Source of the DNA: Verrucomicrobiota bacterium
GTDB lineage: Bacteria > Verrucomicrobiota > Verrucomicrobiia > Chthoniobacterales > SZAS-18
NCBI GenBank assembly: GCA_025353105.1
Contig: JANXRG010000033.1
Coordinates: 29,349-93,348, forward strand
Reading direction: 5' to 3'
Length of the DNA: 64,000 bases
Part shown: piece after piece, positions 46,125 through 55,482 of the stretch
How positions within the stretch are numbered: position 1 is the first letter of the stretch
How the letters are laid out: each line of letters begins with the position of its first letter
Notes under the pieces: generated by a model
What the model was told of the DNA's origin: nothing
Seen by the model: the letters and a program-made list of their open reading frames with translations, nothing else
Databases searched by the model: none
Made by a program: the position numbers and the translations under genes

Positions 46125-46547
46125 CCCCGTCACCTTCACCGGTCCGCTGATGCGCGTGGCGCGACCATTTTCAATGCGATAGCGCACCATCACCACCTCG
46201 CGCCGATCGACGCGATAAGTAATCGAAACCTGGCGCGAATCCGCGGACCATTCGGCGGAAAATGCGTCCGGGCCGGTGTCGAGAGGGTCTTTGATTTCTT
46301 CCAACGCGCCGATCTTCCGGCCGGTCGACGCGTTCATCAGATACAGATGAAAGTTGTCGTAGCCGAGATTGCCCTGGCCGTGCGCGGCGATGGAATATTT
46401 TCCATCGGGTGAGCGGCCATTCGTGATCACGACGAACTCGTCGGGTTTGAATTCGTAATTCGAGGTGGCGCGCGCTTGGGACGGAACGAAGGCCAGGCCA
46501 AGCGCGAGGCACGCGAGAGCGGCGACGGGAGACCGGAGGTTCTTCAT
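46119..46547 (-). CDS. Secreted hypothetical protein with beta-propeller-like segment
   Basis: A 142-residue protein with a signal peptide (VAALACLALGLAFVPSQARA). The mature part has NGRSPDGKYSIAAHG and DAFSAEWSADSRQVSITYRV, short blades like WD40/PD40 beta-propeller repeats (SPDGk and WSaDSrqv). Too short for a whole propeller, so it may be a fragment fold or an oligomer. Family not known. Confidence 0.75.
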   Translation of the reverse strand: MKNLRSPVAALACLALGLAFVPSQARATSNYEFKPDEFVVITNGRSPDGKYSIAAHGQGNLGYDNFHLYLMNASTGRKIGALEEIKDPLDTGPDAFSAEWSADSRQVSITYRVDRREVVMVRYRIENGRATRISGPVKVTGK

Positions 46548-46854
46548 ACGACGGCGGGTTTGATGAGAGATTCGGCGGCGAGGATACGATCTCGCGTTTC
46601 GGGATGAAAGATCGATCTGGACTGATCGGGCTTCGCGATTTCGCCTTTCTAATTCGACCTTTGACTGCCCGGCCGACGTTCTGTCGCCCCGCCTGGGTTC
46701 TAAATTTTCACGAACCGATCAGTTCGCGGTGCGCCTCAAGCGCTTCGAACATTCGTCATTCGTTCGGGCTTCGTCGTTCTGAGTTGCGTCCTTCGGTTCA
46801 CGTCGTGGACCTCGGCTCGTCGTTCGAAGCGCAGCGACGCCTGGTCTTGCCGGG
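46548..46854. other. Intergenic region of ~300 bp, nothing recognised
   Basis: The plus-strand ORF 46604-46858 shows no domain or RBS and low-complexity words (CGTCATTCGTTCGGGCTTCG); I regard it as spurious. No promoter, RNA or repeat stands out. Confidence 0.5.
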
Positions 46855-48642
46855 TTAATCGAGGTCGTAAACCTCGACGAGGGCGACGCCCGTGGCTCCG
46901 CCCTTACCGCTCACGACGGCGGTGTACGCACCCGGATTGAGCGTGATCACGATGGCCGACTCCGCGTCGTTGCCCGGCTGGAACGGGGTGGCGGCAATCA
47001 GGGCCTGCTGCGTGTCTTTCCAATTGTCATTCGTCGCAATCGCCTGATTCTGACCGTCGAAGATCGTCAGGGTGGGATCCGCCAGCGGCCCCTGAACGCC
47101 AGCCTGCGCCAGCGACGGGCCGATTCCGCGCACGATCACGCGCCGCGGGCCGGTGCCCGAAATCACGAAACCGCCAATGAGCACGTTGGCCCCCGTGAGG
47201 ACGCGGGCCCGCGCCGAGACGTTGATGGGCCGGCTGATCGAAGCGATCGGCGTATCGAGGTCATACACCTCCACCAGGCCCACTCCCATCTCGCCGCCTA
47301 TGCCGTAGACAATCGCGGTATACGCGCCGGGCGCCAAGGTTGCGATGATGGCGCTCTCGCGGTCGTCCGTGGGTGCGAAGGTCGTGGCGATGATTTCCGC
47401 CTGCTGCGAGGACCGCCAGTTGTCGTTCGCGCCGATGGATTGGCCCTGGCCATTAAAGAGAACGAGCCCCGGATTTGAGAGCGCCCCGGCAACGCCGCGC
47501 GCGACGAGGCTGGGCCCGATCCCGCGCACGAGGACGCGCTTGGGCGCGGTTCCGCCCACCACAAATCCGCCGATCAAATAGTTCTCGCCCGTCTCGACGC
47601 GGCTGCGCGCCGAGATGTTGACGAGACTCGCCGTGGTCACGTCGCCGCCGCTCAAGACCCGATCCGCGGCCGCGGCAATTTGGAAATGCGCGGCGGACGT
47701 CGGATGGATGTCATCCCAGAATAGGTATGAATCGGGATTAACCGTGGTCTGAAATTGCGCGCTGTTCTGCGTGTTCGTGAAACCGAAGTAGCCCGGCTGG
47801 GCGACGAGGGTTTGGAACAGGGTGAAAATATCCAGCCGGTAAATCCGCGCGGCGATGCCTTGGGAAGCGAGCGATGACGAGGTGGCGTCGAGCACAGCGT
47901 TGAGCTGCGTTCGGTAGCTGGCTGACGCGGCGTTCAACGCGGCCGCTCCGGCCGTCAGATTGTAATGCGGCACGGCCCCGAGTGGGGGGATGTTGGGCAC
48001 GAGAATATTCCGCGCTCCAGCCACGGCGAGCCGGGACACGAGGGCGCCGACGCGGTTGGCCGTGGCGGTGACATTGGCGGCGCCGGCATCATCGAAGAGA
48101 TCGTTGCCTCCGCCCCAGACGACATAAAGCGCACCGGGGTCGGGCGTGTGGCTCGCCAGATAGTTCGTAATTTGCTGTCCAAGATTATCGATCCGGATCG
48201 CAAGCTGGCCTCCGCCAAAGGGTGTGACGTTGGAGATGACCGTTCGCTGAATGACGCCGTCGTTCGTGGTGGCGCCGCCGAACGCGTAATCCAAGCCGAG
48301 GGAAAGGCTGTAGAACGCGGGCGCCCGCTGAAGGAATTTCCCGGCAAGTTGTTCGTGCCAGACTCCGGCAAACCGCAGGGACGGCGGGAACGTGTTCGTG
48401 CTATTAGTGAATCGTCCGTCCGCATAGTCAAAATCGTGCCCCGGATAACTGAGGAAGAAGAGGTCGTTGACCCGCCGCGTGATGTTGCCGTCGTCGGACA
48501 GGCTGTCCCCAAACACAATGATTTGGGTGAAGGACGGCGGCGTTTGGCCCAGGGCTGGCCGAGACGGTAAAGCGCACGCGAGGGCGAAGAGGAAACCCAC
48601 CCCGACGAATCGAAGGATAAAACGAATGGAAACAAATGACAT
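46855..48642 (-). CDS. Secreted SGNH/GDSL hydrolase with two tandem C-terminal domains
   Basis: Start at the ATG at 48642 (MSFVSIRFILRFVG), 595 residues with a signal peptide ending ALGQTPP. The GDSL block is IIVFGDSLSDDGNI, block III VVWGGGNDLFDDAG, and the catalytic DxxH is DDIHPTSAAHF. Residues about 340-595 consist of two similar ~125-residue units, each with a LIGGFVV/ISGT, RVLVRGIGPSL or RVIVRGIGPSL, NDNW and GAYTAIV/GAYTAVV sequence. The repeat domain is common at the ends of large verrucomicrobial exported proteins (recollection). Probably a secreted carbohydrate or lipid esterase. Confidence 0.9.
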   Translation of the reverse strand: MSFVSIRFILRFVGVGFLFALACALPSRPALGQTPPSFTQIIVFGDSLSDDGNITRRVNDLFFLSYPGHDFDYADGRFTNSTNTFPPSLRFAGVWHEQLAGKFLQRAPAFYSLSLGLDYAFGGATTNDGVIQRTVISNVTPFGGGQLAIRIDNLGQQITNYLASHTPDPGALYVVWGGGNDLFDDAGAANVTATANRVGALVSRLAVAGARNILVPNIPPLGAVPHYNLTAGAAALNAASASYRTQLNAVLDATSSSLASQGIAARIYRLDIFTLFQTLVAQPGYFGFTNTQNSAQFQTTVNPDSYLFWDDIHPTSAAHFQIAAAADRVLSGGDVTTASLVNISARSRVETGENYLIGGFVVGGTAPKRVLVRGIGPSLVARGVAGALSNPGLVLFNGQGQSIGANDNWRSSQQAEIIATTFAPTDDRESAIIATLAPGAYTAIVYGIGGEMGVGLVEVYDLDTPIASISRPINVSARARVLTGANVLIGGFVISGTGPRRVIVRGIGPSLAQAGVQGPLADPTLTIFDGQNQAIATNDNWKDTQQALIAATPFQPGNDAESAIVITLNPGAYTAVVSGKGGATGVALVEVYDLD

Positions 48643-48753
48643 CATAAGACTTACAAGCGGCCGAGCGATCAGGGACTGAATTTTGCCGACGATGGCCAAT
48701 TCCCCGCTGGCTTCGACTGCTGATACGGGCTTCCCGAGTGTACCGCGAAGCTG

Positions 48754-48775
48754 CCCCCGGGTTTTCGGCGGGGGA
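48754..48775. other. Strong G/C hairpin in non-coding DNA
   Basis: CCCCCG is separated by 10 bases from CGGGGG, giving a very stable stem-loop. No adjacent gene start is near enough to assign it. It might be a terminator, an RNA structure or unrelated. Confidence 0.4.
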
Positions 48776-49033
48776 CCATCATGGCGTGCCAGCTACCGGA
48801 ATCGGCCCTCCTTATCAAATCGCGCTCAATATTCTGATTGATGCGCGGGAGCAGATTCGAAAATGGAGCCCGCCAAGCCGTTCCAGCCCGGCGCCAAGGA
48901 TGGCCGTTCGCAAGTGCCGCCGGATTCGAACATCATTCAATTGACGACGAGGGCCTACGCCCAACCCCTAACCCATAACTCCGAGCCCTTAACCGCCCTT
49001 GCTCTTCGCCGGGATGCGGACTTACCTTGCGGC

Positions 49034-49246
49034 GTGGACGAAGAACCGCCACTCGATCCGTTGAGCCTGACGCCTGAGGAAAAGGAGTCGGCGGCGGCGT
49101 ACCTGCGGACGACCTTTCGGATGCATCCGATGGAGCCCGAAGAGAAGGACAAGCCGGCCGCAGCACCGTCCCCAATCGGTGACGAGGCGGGCGCCGTGAA
49201 ACTCGTCCTGTTGAAAAAGGACCAAGGCGACGACCTTCCGGCGTAA
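49034..49246 (+). CDS. Possible small acidic protein
   Basis: Within the ORF 48863-49246, the section from a GTG at 49034 (GVDEEPPLDPLSLTPEEKES) onward has a coherent acidic, helix-favouring composition, giving a product of 70 residues. Upstream codons look non-coding. No family recognised. It sits 81 bp before the EamA transporter and could share its transcript. Confidence 0.35.
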   Translation: MDEEPPLDPLSLTPEEKESAAAYLRTTFRMHPMEPEEKDKPAAAPSPIGDEAGAVKLVLLKKDQGDDLPA

Positions 49247-49327
49247 CCGGGAATCAATGCGGGCATCGTTTCCGGGGACCGCGGGAAGCCGCCTTTACGA
49301 GCCGGGGTTTCCTCGCGACTGTCGCGC

Positions 49328-50278
49328 GTGAAACCGCCCCTCGCATCGCCCGGACCGCCGGTTCGGCCGCGCCGGGACTGGCGAATAGCCGCGGCCTTTC
49401 TTGCGCTTTGCATCATTTGGAGTTCCACGTGGCTCGTCATCAAGGTGGGTCTCCGCGACCTTCCGCCGATCTCTTACGTAGCGATTCGCTTCGTGATCGC
49501 GATTGTTTTGCTCGTGGCGATTTCCGCCGGTCGGGTCCGACTGCTGCCCACGCGCCGTGAGGATTACACGTTGCTGGCGTTCACGGGCGTCCTGATGTTT
49601 GCGGTGAATTACGGCCTGCTCTTCTGGGGCGAATTGCACGTCTCGTCCGGGCTGGCGGCGGTGCTGCAGGCGACCATTCCCATCTTCGGACTCGTCTTCG
49701 GACATTTTCTGCTGCCCGCCGAACCTCTGCGCTGGCAGAAGCTCGTCGGCTCGATCGTGGCGCTGGGCGGCGTGGCCGCGATTTGCGCGCGCCTGCTCGA
49801 TTTCAACGGTTTGCTGGCCTTTTGGGGCGGGCTCGGGATCGTGGTGGGCAGCGCGTGTGCGGCGTACTCCAATGTGCTGATGAAGGCCCGCGCGATCCCG
49901 CTCGCGCCCGCGATGATCGCGGCGTGGCAAATGATTTTCGGTACCGCGCCCATGCTCGCAACCGGATGGATCTTCGAAGGAAATCCACTCCGCTTTCATT
50001 GGAGTGCGGTCGCCATTTTTTGTTTGCTGTATCTGGCCGTGTTTGGCTCGGCCCTCGCGTTTCTGCTGCTCTACTGGCTGATGCCGCGCATGAAGTTGGC
50101 GAGCCTCCAGACGATTTCTTTGATCACGCCGCCCGGCGCCATCGCGATCGGGTGGGTGGCAGGCGGCGAACGCCTTTCCCTCTCGTTTCTTTTCGGCACC
50201 TGCCTGGTGCTCGTGGGCGTGTGGATGATCTTTCGCAAAATCGACGAGCCGGGCGAGAAGTCTCGAACCACGAATTGA
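49328..50278 (+). CDS. EamA/DMT family transporter
   Basis: A 316-residue protein with ten helices in two EamA halves: FLALCIIWSSTWLVIKVGL and VLQATIPIFGLVFGHFLLPA in the first, GIVVGSACAAYSNVLMKARA and SLQTISLITPPGAIAIGWV in the second. Drug/metabolite exporters of this type move amino acids or small compounds; substrate unknown. GTG start at 49328. After it come the repeated-word spacer and a methyltransferase gene. Confidence 0.9.
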   Translation: MKPPLASPGPPVRPRRDWRIAAAFLALCIIWSSTWLVIKVGLRDLPPISYVAIRFVIAIVLLVAISAGRVRLLPTRREDYTLLAFTGVLMFAVNYGLLFWGELHVSSGLAAVLQATIPIFGLVFGHFLLPAEPLRWQKLVGSIVALGGVAAICARLLDFNGLLAFWGGLGIVVGSACAAYSNVLMKARAIPLAPAMIAAWQMIFGTAPMLATGWIFEGNPLRFHWSAVAIFCLLYLAVFGSALAFLLLYWLMPRMKLASLQTISLITPPGAIAIGWVAGGERLSLSFLFGTCLVLVGVWMIFRKIDEPGEKSRTTN

Positions 50279-50369
50279 ACACGAATAAACACGAACGAAC
50301 GGAAGAACCCCGAGTTTCAAACCACAGATTTCGCAGATTTCCGCAGATTATTTGTTCTTAAGCGTTGGC

Positions 50370-50392
50370 ATTTTCTTCGAGTTTCGAGTTTC
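50370..50392 (-). repeat. Dispersed intergenic repeat, copy 2 (inverted)
   Basis: The exact reverse complement of the 23-bp sequence at 36584-36606. The surrounding spacer 50270-50430 has near-repeats such as CACGAATTGAACACGAATAA, CACAGATTTCGCAGATTTCC and TTCGAGTTTCGAGTTTCGCG, which appear to be accumulated words, not a gene. Confidence 0.85.
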
Positions 50393-50443
50393 GCGCTTCG
50401 AGTTTCGGAGCAAAGCGACGACCATGGTGCGGATCGAACCCCC

Positions 50444-51181
50444 GTGAAACCCTTTCGCAATCTCGCCCAAACGCGCACGCCCGATGGATCGCAGTTCACG
50501 CTCCATGAGCACGACGGCGAATATTTTCTAAAGCTCAACGGCCGCCAGCTCATGAGCACGACGTCCACCTCATCGGAACTCCTGCTCGCGCAACTCCCCT
50601 GCCAGTCGCTCTACCGCCAGCCCGATGCCTGCGTGCTGATCGGTGGACTCGGACTCGGCTTCAGCCTGAAACGCGTCCTCGAACTCGTCGGCCGCCGCGC
50701 CACCGTGCAGGTGGCGGAATTGCTGCCCGAGGTGGTCGCGTGGAACCGCGAGTTCCTCGGCAAGGTGAACGGCGCCCTCCTCGATGATCCGCGCGTCGAG
50801 GTTCTCGTCGCCGACGTTTTCGAAGTCATTCGCCGCGCGGACAAAGCCACGTTTGACGTGATCCTCCTCGACGTGGACAACGGACCGACTTCCTACGTCC
50901 AGCGCGACAACTCGCGCCTCTACGACCGTCGCGGTTTCGGGCTCATCGCGCGCGCGCTCAAGCCCGGCGGAAAAGTTGCATTCTGGTCCGCCGAGCCGGA
51001 ACGGTTTTTCGTGGAGCACCTCGAGCGCGCCGGATTCAAGGTCGAATCCCACCCGGCCAAGGCGCACGAGCGCTCGAAGCGGTGCGCGCACGTCATTTAT
51101 GTGGCGGAAAGAAGTGCGCCGCCGCCGGCGGGCGAACCGGCAGGTCGAAATGTAAAACTCGAGACCCGCCGGAGGCCCTGA
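50444..51181 (+). CDS. Spermidine-synthase-like methyltransferase-fold protein
   Basis: A 245-residue protein from a GTG at 50444. CVLIGGLGLGFSLKRVLEL is the AdoMet-type glycine loop, AELLPEVVAWNREFLG the acidic strand 2, and FDVILLDVDNGPTSYVQRDN the family's motif near the catalytic site, as in spermidine synthase relatives lacking the decarboxylated-AdoMet site. Function unknown. The Pro/Arg-rich tail may be non-structured. Confidence 0.8.
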   Translation: MKPFRNLAQTRTPDGSQFTLHEHDGEYFLKLNGRQLMSTTSTSSELLLAQLPCQSLYRQPDACVLIGGLGLGFSLKRVLELVGRRATVQVAELLPEVVAWNREFLGKVNGALLDDPRVEVLVADVFEVIRRADKATFDVILLDVDNGPTSYVQRDNSRLYDRRGFGLIARALKPGGKVAFWSAEPERFFVEHLERAGFKVESHPAKAHERSKRCAHVIYVAERSAPPPAGEPAGRNVKLETRRRP

Positions 51182-51207
51182 GCGCCGGTAGCCGGCAAAC
51201 ACCGGCC

Positions 51208-51708
51208 TTACCGGCTGACGATGCCCTTTTCCTCGGCCTTCATGCCCGTGTGGTACGTGCTGTAGACAACGATCGGAATGTGCAGCGCGCCGAGATGAAT
51301 CTCAACGAGCGGTTTCACTTTTTCCCAGTCCAATCCGCCCACCCCGGTCGCGAGACGCGGCAGCGCGAGGCTGGTGATCTTTTCCGTCTCGATCCACCCG
51401 TGCAGCTCGCGCAGGCAATGATTGACGTTTTCAATCGATGCCTTGCCGGGATGCGCGTGCTCGTTTGGCGCCGGTTCCTGGGTGAATAGATTGATGACTC
51501 GCCGGCCGTCGGCACCCGACCAGACCCACAAGCCACCCGGCTTGGGATGCGCCGTGTGCAGATAGTGGCGGAAGTCCTTGTAGAGCGCGGGCCAATCCTC
51601 GCGCAAACTCAAAGCCAGGCCGTGGTCAAAATGATCGTTGGGCGCGATGCCGTGGGCGATGGCTTCGGCTTGGGAAAGGAGGATGTCACCGGAAACGTGT
51701 TGAATCAT
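51208..51708 (-). CDS. Macro domain protein
   Basis: Start at the ATG at 51708 (MIQHVSGDILLSQAEAIAHG), 166 residues. VSGDILLSQAEAIAHGIAPN is the macro-domain signature with a variant NA-type loop, and LALPRLATGVGGLDWEKVKP is the second phosphate loop. It binds and possibly hydrolyses ADP-ribose derivatives. The NAN motif reads HGI, as in TARG1/DarG-like variants. No partner DarT-like toxin was seen nearby. Confidence 0.85.
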   Translation of the reverse strand: MIQHVSGDILLSQAEAIAHGIAPNDHFDHGLALSLREDWPALYKDFRHYLHTAHPKPGGLWVWSGADGRRVINLFTQEPAPNEHAHPGKASIENVNHCLRELHGWIETEKITSLALPRLATGVGGLDWEKVKPLVEIHLGALHIPIVVYSTYHTGMKAEEKGIVSR

Positions 51709-51831
51709 AGTTGTCGCTGAACATCGCACGCCGGGCGCAAAGTCGCTGTGCCTCCCTTGTCGGAAGTGACACCAATCTTGGCGTGCGAGCGCGGACCAGA
51801 ATCGATTTTTCAAGAGCGCGACCGCGCGAAC

Positions 51832-53139
51832 TCACGTCATTCCCAGATCGATGGTGAGTTTTCGCAGACCCCACAGCAGACCCGCGTTGCCGGCGACAAA
51901 CCAAGGCCAGAAATGGGCCGGACGTTGCACCGCGAGCAGCACGTTGAAAGCGATGGTCATCGGCAGAAGCACTCGCGTCGCGGCGATGTTTCCCACCCAG
52001 ACCTGTGGGCCGAGAATGAAAAGTAGGGCGGTGAAAGCAATCCCACTCCACCACAGCGCGGAATCCAACTTGGGAAACCGCCAAAGATAAATGGCTTGCA
52101 CCACCAGACAGATCGGCGTCAGGAGCAGGAAGAACCGGCGGTCATTCGGCCGCTCAAGGAAATCCGACCAGCCGACCGCCACGCGCTGAACGATGGCGGC
52201 GCCGGGAAGCTCAAAGTTCCCGTCGGGCCCGCCGCCCCAGCTGCGCAGGTGGAGAAAAAGGTACACGTACCACGCCACCGCCGGCAGAACGACGGCACAA
52301 AGTCGGACAAAATTCCTCCGCTCGAACAACGGCAGGCCGATCACGCAGGGGATCGCGCTCAGCACGGCGGTCTCGCGAGTGAGAATGGCGGTGGCCAGCA
52401 ATGCGATCCGGGTCGCCGCCAACGGAAACACGACGGCGACAAAGATGAGCGTGGCCGCGGGGAGATCACTCAGGGCGCGGTGCAACGAATCCATGGTCCC
52501 GGTCGTCAGCACGGCGGCAGCGACGACCGCCCACTGCGGCGGGGAGGTCGGTCGCACGGCGAGGATCACCGCGCCGAGCAACGCGAGGAAGAAGACGTAA
52601 TTGAGAGACGCCAGGATGTTGAGCGTCAGGGCGGGATTGCCAAACCCGAGCACGTTCGAAATGAGCGGCAGGAATATACGCCGCGCGCGATAGCCGGCAT
52701 CGTCGACCGCGGCGCCGGTTCGCGGATCGCGGAGAAATGGATCCATCGCGATCTGTGCGTAATACTGCGCATCGTAGCCGTGAAGGAAATCGCGGGGCGG
52801 GTGAAGTCCCGCGACGGCGGGCACCGAGGAGGCTTCGAACTGCGTGCCGAACTGGATCAGATTCAGCAAGCCTCCCGGCCGGGCGAGCTGCGAAAAGAAG
52901 TAAACGGTTGGGATCAGGGCGACCAGCAATCCGCCGAGCAACCACCGGCTTCGCGCCGAGCGCGTTTTATTCCGTTCTTCGCCGCGCTCGACGGATAGTT
53001 GGTTGGTGGGCACGCCCGCCCCCTTCTCCCGTTCCGCTACGGTGGTCAAATCATCCACCGAGAGACCATTCAAAAAGTTCGACCTGCTGTGGCCTCGACG
53101 GCGGGCACCACGCTCCATCAATCGCGGCAAGATTTCCAT
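51832..53139 (-). CDS. Polytopic membrane protein, glycopolymer-formation-like
   Basis: A 435-residue protein. A charged N-terminus is followed by 8-10 helices; FLHGYDAQYYAQIAMDPFLR and DDAGYRARRIFLPLISNVLG match a family of GT-C-like membrane proteins (AZOBR_p60025-like) thought to help form cell-surface glycopolymers. No neighbouring glycan genes, so the assignment is by motif only. Confidence 0.7.
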   Translation of the reverse strand: MEILPRLMERGARRRGHSRSNFLNGLSVDDLTTVAEREKGAGVPTNQLSVERGEERNKTRSARSRWLLGGLLVALIPTVYFFSQLARPGGLLNLIQFGTQFEASSVPAVAGLHPPRDFLHGYDAQYYAQIAMDPFLRDPRTGAAVDDAGYRARRIFLPLISNVLGFGNPALTLNILASLNYVFFLALLGAVILAVRPTSPPQWAVVAAAVLTTGTMDSLHRALSDLPAATLIFVAVVFPLAATRIALLATAILTRETAVLSAIPCVIGLPLFERRNFVRLCAVVLPAVAWYVYLFLHLRSWGGGPDGNFELPGAAIVQRVAVGWSDFLERPNDRRFFLLLTPICLVVQAIYLWRFPKLDSALWWSGIAFTALLFILGPQVWVGNIAATRVLLPMTIAFNVLLAVQRPAHFWPWFVAGNAGLLWGLRKLTIDLGMT

Positions 53140-53144
53140 TTTTA

Positions 53145-53330
53145 GTCAGGACCCCTAAACGATGCGATCCACTTCGCCACCGTGCCTCGCGCGTGCTCCG
53201 TTCGGCGTTCCGCAGAATGGTTCGCATTGTGATATTTGAGGTCCCAATCCCAGATTTGCCGCGCAATGGTGGGTTAAGACGAAGCACGCCCAAACCATTG
53301 TCCGATCTCTTGTCCTGACCCGCTTATTCC
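53145..53330. repeat. REP-like sequences similar to the RAYT element ends
   Basis: Three short blocks resemble the terminal repeats of the RAYT element at 61.5-62.8 kb: GTCAGGACCCC (53145-53155), GTGATATTTGAGGTCCC (53229-53245) and GATCTCTTGTCCTGACCC (53304-53321). The two latter are in the same orientation as the element's right end. They may be a small non-autonomous REP cluster. Confidence 0.45.
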
Positions 53331-53444
53331 TTCGTCAACGTTGGCCCAGCGCAGGTGGGAGTCACCGGGATGCCCCTTACCTTCATGGATGGCACTGTCC
53401 CCAGCGCCAACGACGGTTTTTATCGCGTGGTGGTCGATCCCTGA
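53331..53444 (+). pseudogene. C-terminal tail remnant of a secreted protein
   Basis: A short open frame ends FMDGTVPSANDGFYRVVVDP and a stop. The pattern ..FTDGT.PSAN.GFYRVV resembles the final segment of large exported verrucomicrobial proteins. There is no start codon or N-terminal part. I infer a decayed gene fragment. Confidence 0.4.
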
Positions 53445-53532
53445 TCAAGCGGCGCGGCGAATCGGCCCGTGCCACGCTTTGCCCAATAGTACCAAACTTT
53501 AGGCGGCGGGCCAGCGTGCGAATTCCAGCGCG

Positions 53533-53733
53533 TCATTCGGAAATCCGCACGTGCGCCAGCTGTTGGGTCGAAGCGCTCGAGAGGAGCCAGCGCCACGAGA
53601 AGAGTCCGGCGAGACCGACGGAGGTAGTCAGCGTGGCGAACACGAGATTATCCACGATGGATCCGCTAAAGGTGGTTGCCAGCGTGACGTTTCCAAGACC
53701 CAGCATGAGGCTGCAAATTGTCATCATACCCAT
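53533..53733 (-). CDS. Possible small membrane protein
   Basis: From the ATG at 53733 (MGMMTICSLMLGLGNVTLA) this encodes 66 residues with two hydrophobic segments, LMLGLGNVTLATTFSG and LVFATLTTSVGLAGLFSWRW. No homology recognised, no RBS seen. In a decaying region it may be a remnant. Confidence 0.25.
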   Translation of the reverse strand: MGMMTICSLMLGLGNVTLATTFSGSIVDNLVFATLTTSVGLAGLFSWRWLLSSASTQQLAHVRISE

Positions 53734-53930
53734 TTCTCGTCGCCAAGGCGCGTGGCAGATGCATCGGGGACACAAAAAATTCCGGTTCGCCGCTGCCGGG
53801 AAATGCCAAACAAATGACCTGTCGCTCTGTAGATTACAGTGAAGCAGCCCGCTTGTAGACTGTCGCACACTGCAGCCAAGGTGCGTTCCAACTCTGGAAC
53901 AGGAAACAAGGCCGAAGGCGGCCCGGTCGA

Positions 53931-55379
53931 ATGAATCAACAAGATAAATCCCGCCTGAACGCCCTGCTCGCGGCGACCGCGATATTCGCCGCGTGGGGTT
54001 CGCCGCACCTCGCTGGCGCAGGACGTAGTCGAGGGATCCAAGCCTCCCAGCATCGTGATCGAAAGTGTCGCGGTGGTGGATGTGGTGCGCGGTGAGACCG
54101 CGGGTCCGCGGACGGTGCTAATCGTCGATGGACTCATTGCCGCAATCGGAAAGCCGGAAGCGATCGCCCTTCCGCCCGCAACGGTGCGAGTGGATGGTCG
54201 AGGCCGTTATCTCATGCCGGGACTCGTGGACATGCATGTGCATCTTTTCAACAACGCTTCGCGCCGGGCGCCGAACGAGTGGGCATTCCCACTTTTCGTC
54301 GCCAACGGCGTCACGGCCGTCCGCAAGATGAGGACCGAGCCCGCGCAGATGGCCGTGGTGGAAGGTGGGCGCGCCAAGGTGGACCGGGGCGAGCTCATCG
54401 CTCCCCGCGTGGTGGCGGCGGGCATGGCCGCGGGCGCCGGGACCGTGGAGGCGACGCGCCGGCAGGTGCGGGAAGCCAAGGCGGCCGGGGCGGATTTTGT
54501 GAAGGTCTTTTCGGAAGTGCGCGAGCCGCAATGGCGCGCGATCCTCGAGGAGGCGCGCGCGCTGCAAATGCCGGTGTGCGGACACATTCCCGGCGAGGTG
54601 AGCCTGCTCGAGGCGGCGACGGCCGGGCAGCGAAGCAATGAACATCTCACCCAGGTCTATGAGACGTGCTCGGCCAGGGAAAGGCAATGGCTCGGCACTC
54701 GAAAGGGATTGGACGGCGCGAAGATCGTTGAACTTCGCGACGCGCAAGAACAGGAGGTGCTGGAGAGTTTTGACCCGCTCGTTTGTGATCGGATCGCCGC
54801 CGCACTCGCCAGGACGGACCAAGTTCAGGTGCCGACCCTGGTCCTTCCATATTTCGAAGCGCGCGGCTCACCGACGACTTTTCGTGACGACCCACGCTGG
54901 CGTTACCTGCGCCCGGATGAACAGGCGCGATGGCAGCGGTTTCTCAAAATCAGGGAACACGCCGTCGAAGACCAGAAGCTGGCCGCCCGCCGTTGGGAGG
55001 TTTCCCGTCAAATCGTTAAGTCGCTGCCGGCGGCCGGGGTGCGCTTGCTGGCCGGGACCGATGCGCCCATGCGCTCGTCTATCCGGGTTTTGCGCTGCAC
55101 AAAGAACTGGAGCTGCTCGTGGAAGCCGGCGTGAGTCCGACGGACGCGCTGCGCGCTGCCACCGTCTGGCCGGCTGAATTCCTGGGTGTGAGCGACCGCA
55201 GCGGCTCCATCGCCGTGGGAAAGCGCGCGGACCTGGTGTTGCTCGACGCCAATCCGCTTTCCGATATCCGCCACACGCAGCGCATTCGCGCGGTCGTCCT
55301 GGCTGGTCGATTGTTGCAGCGCGCCGATCTCGACACGCTCCTTGGTGCCGCAACCGATCCCCAAGCAAGTGCTCGATAA
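53931..55379 (+). pseudogene. Amidohydrolase (imidazolonepropionase-like), two frameshifts
   Basis: The reading frame changes twice. A signal-like N-terminus from the ATG at 53931 (MNQQDKSRLNALLAATAIF) is in frame 0; the core from about 54010 is in frame 1 (VDGRGRYLMPGLVDMHVHLF with the HxH metal site, then ADFVKVFSEVREPQW and LLAGTDAPM); from about 55070 the natural continuation, ALVYPGFALHKELELLVEAG, is back in frame 0, ending at 55379 with GKRADLVLLDANPL. One extra base near a G4 run (about 53993) and one missing base near 55070 would restore a single ORF. The ORF track splits it into 54055-55134 and 55119-55379. Confidence 0.8.
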
Positions 55380-55482
55380 AGGCCCGGTGCATTCGTAGAT
55401 TCTAGTTTGTCGCTGGCAGTGCCGACCGGGCGCACCTGCAAAAAACTTCCGCGCAACTTCACCCTCGATATCTCCAAGACCC

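Noticed and set aside
48922-48931. GGATTCGAAC, the complement of a tRNA T-loop consensus
   Set aside because: The flanking bases do not form a T-stem and no acceptor or anticodon arms can be drawn.
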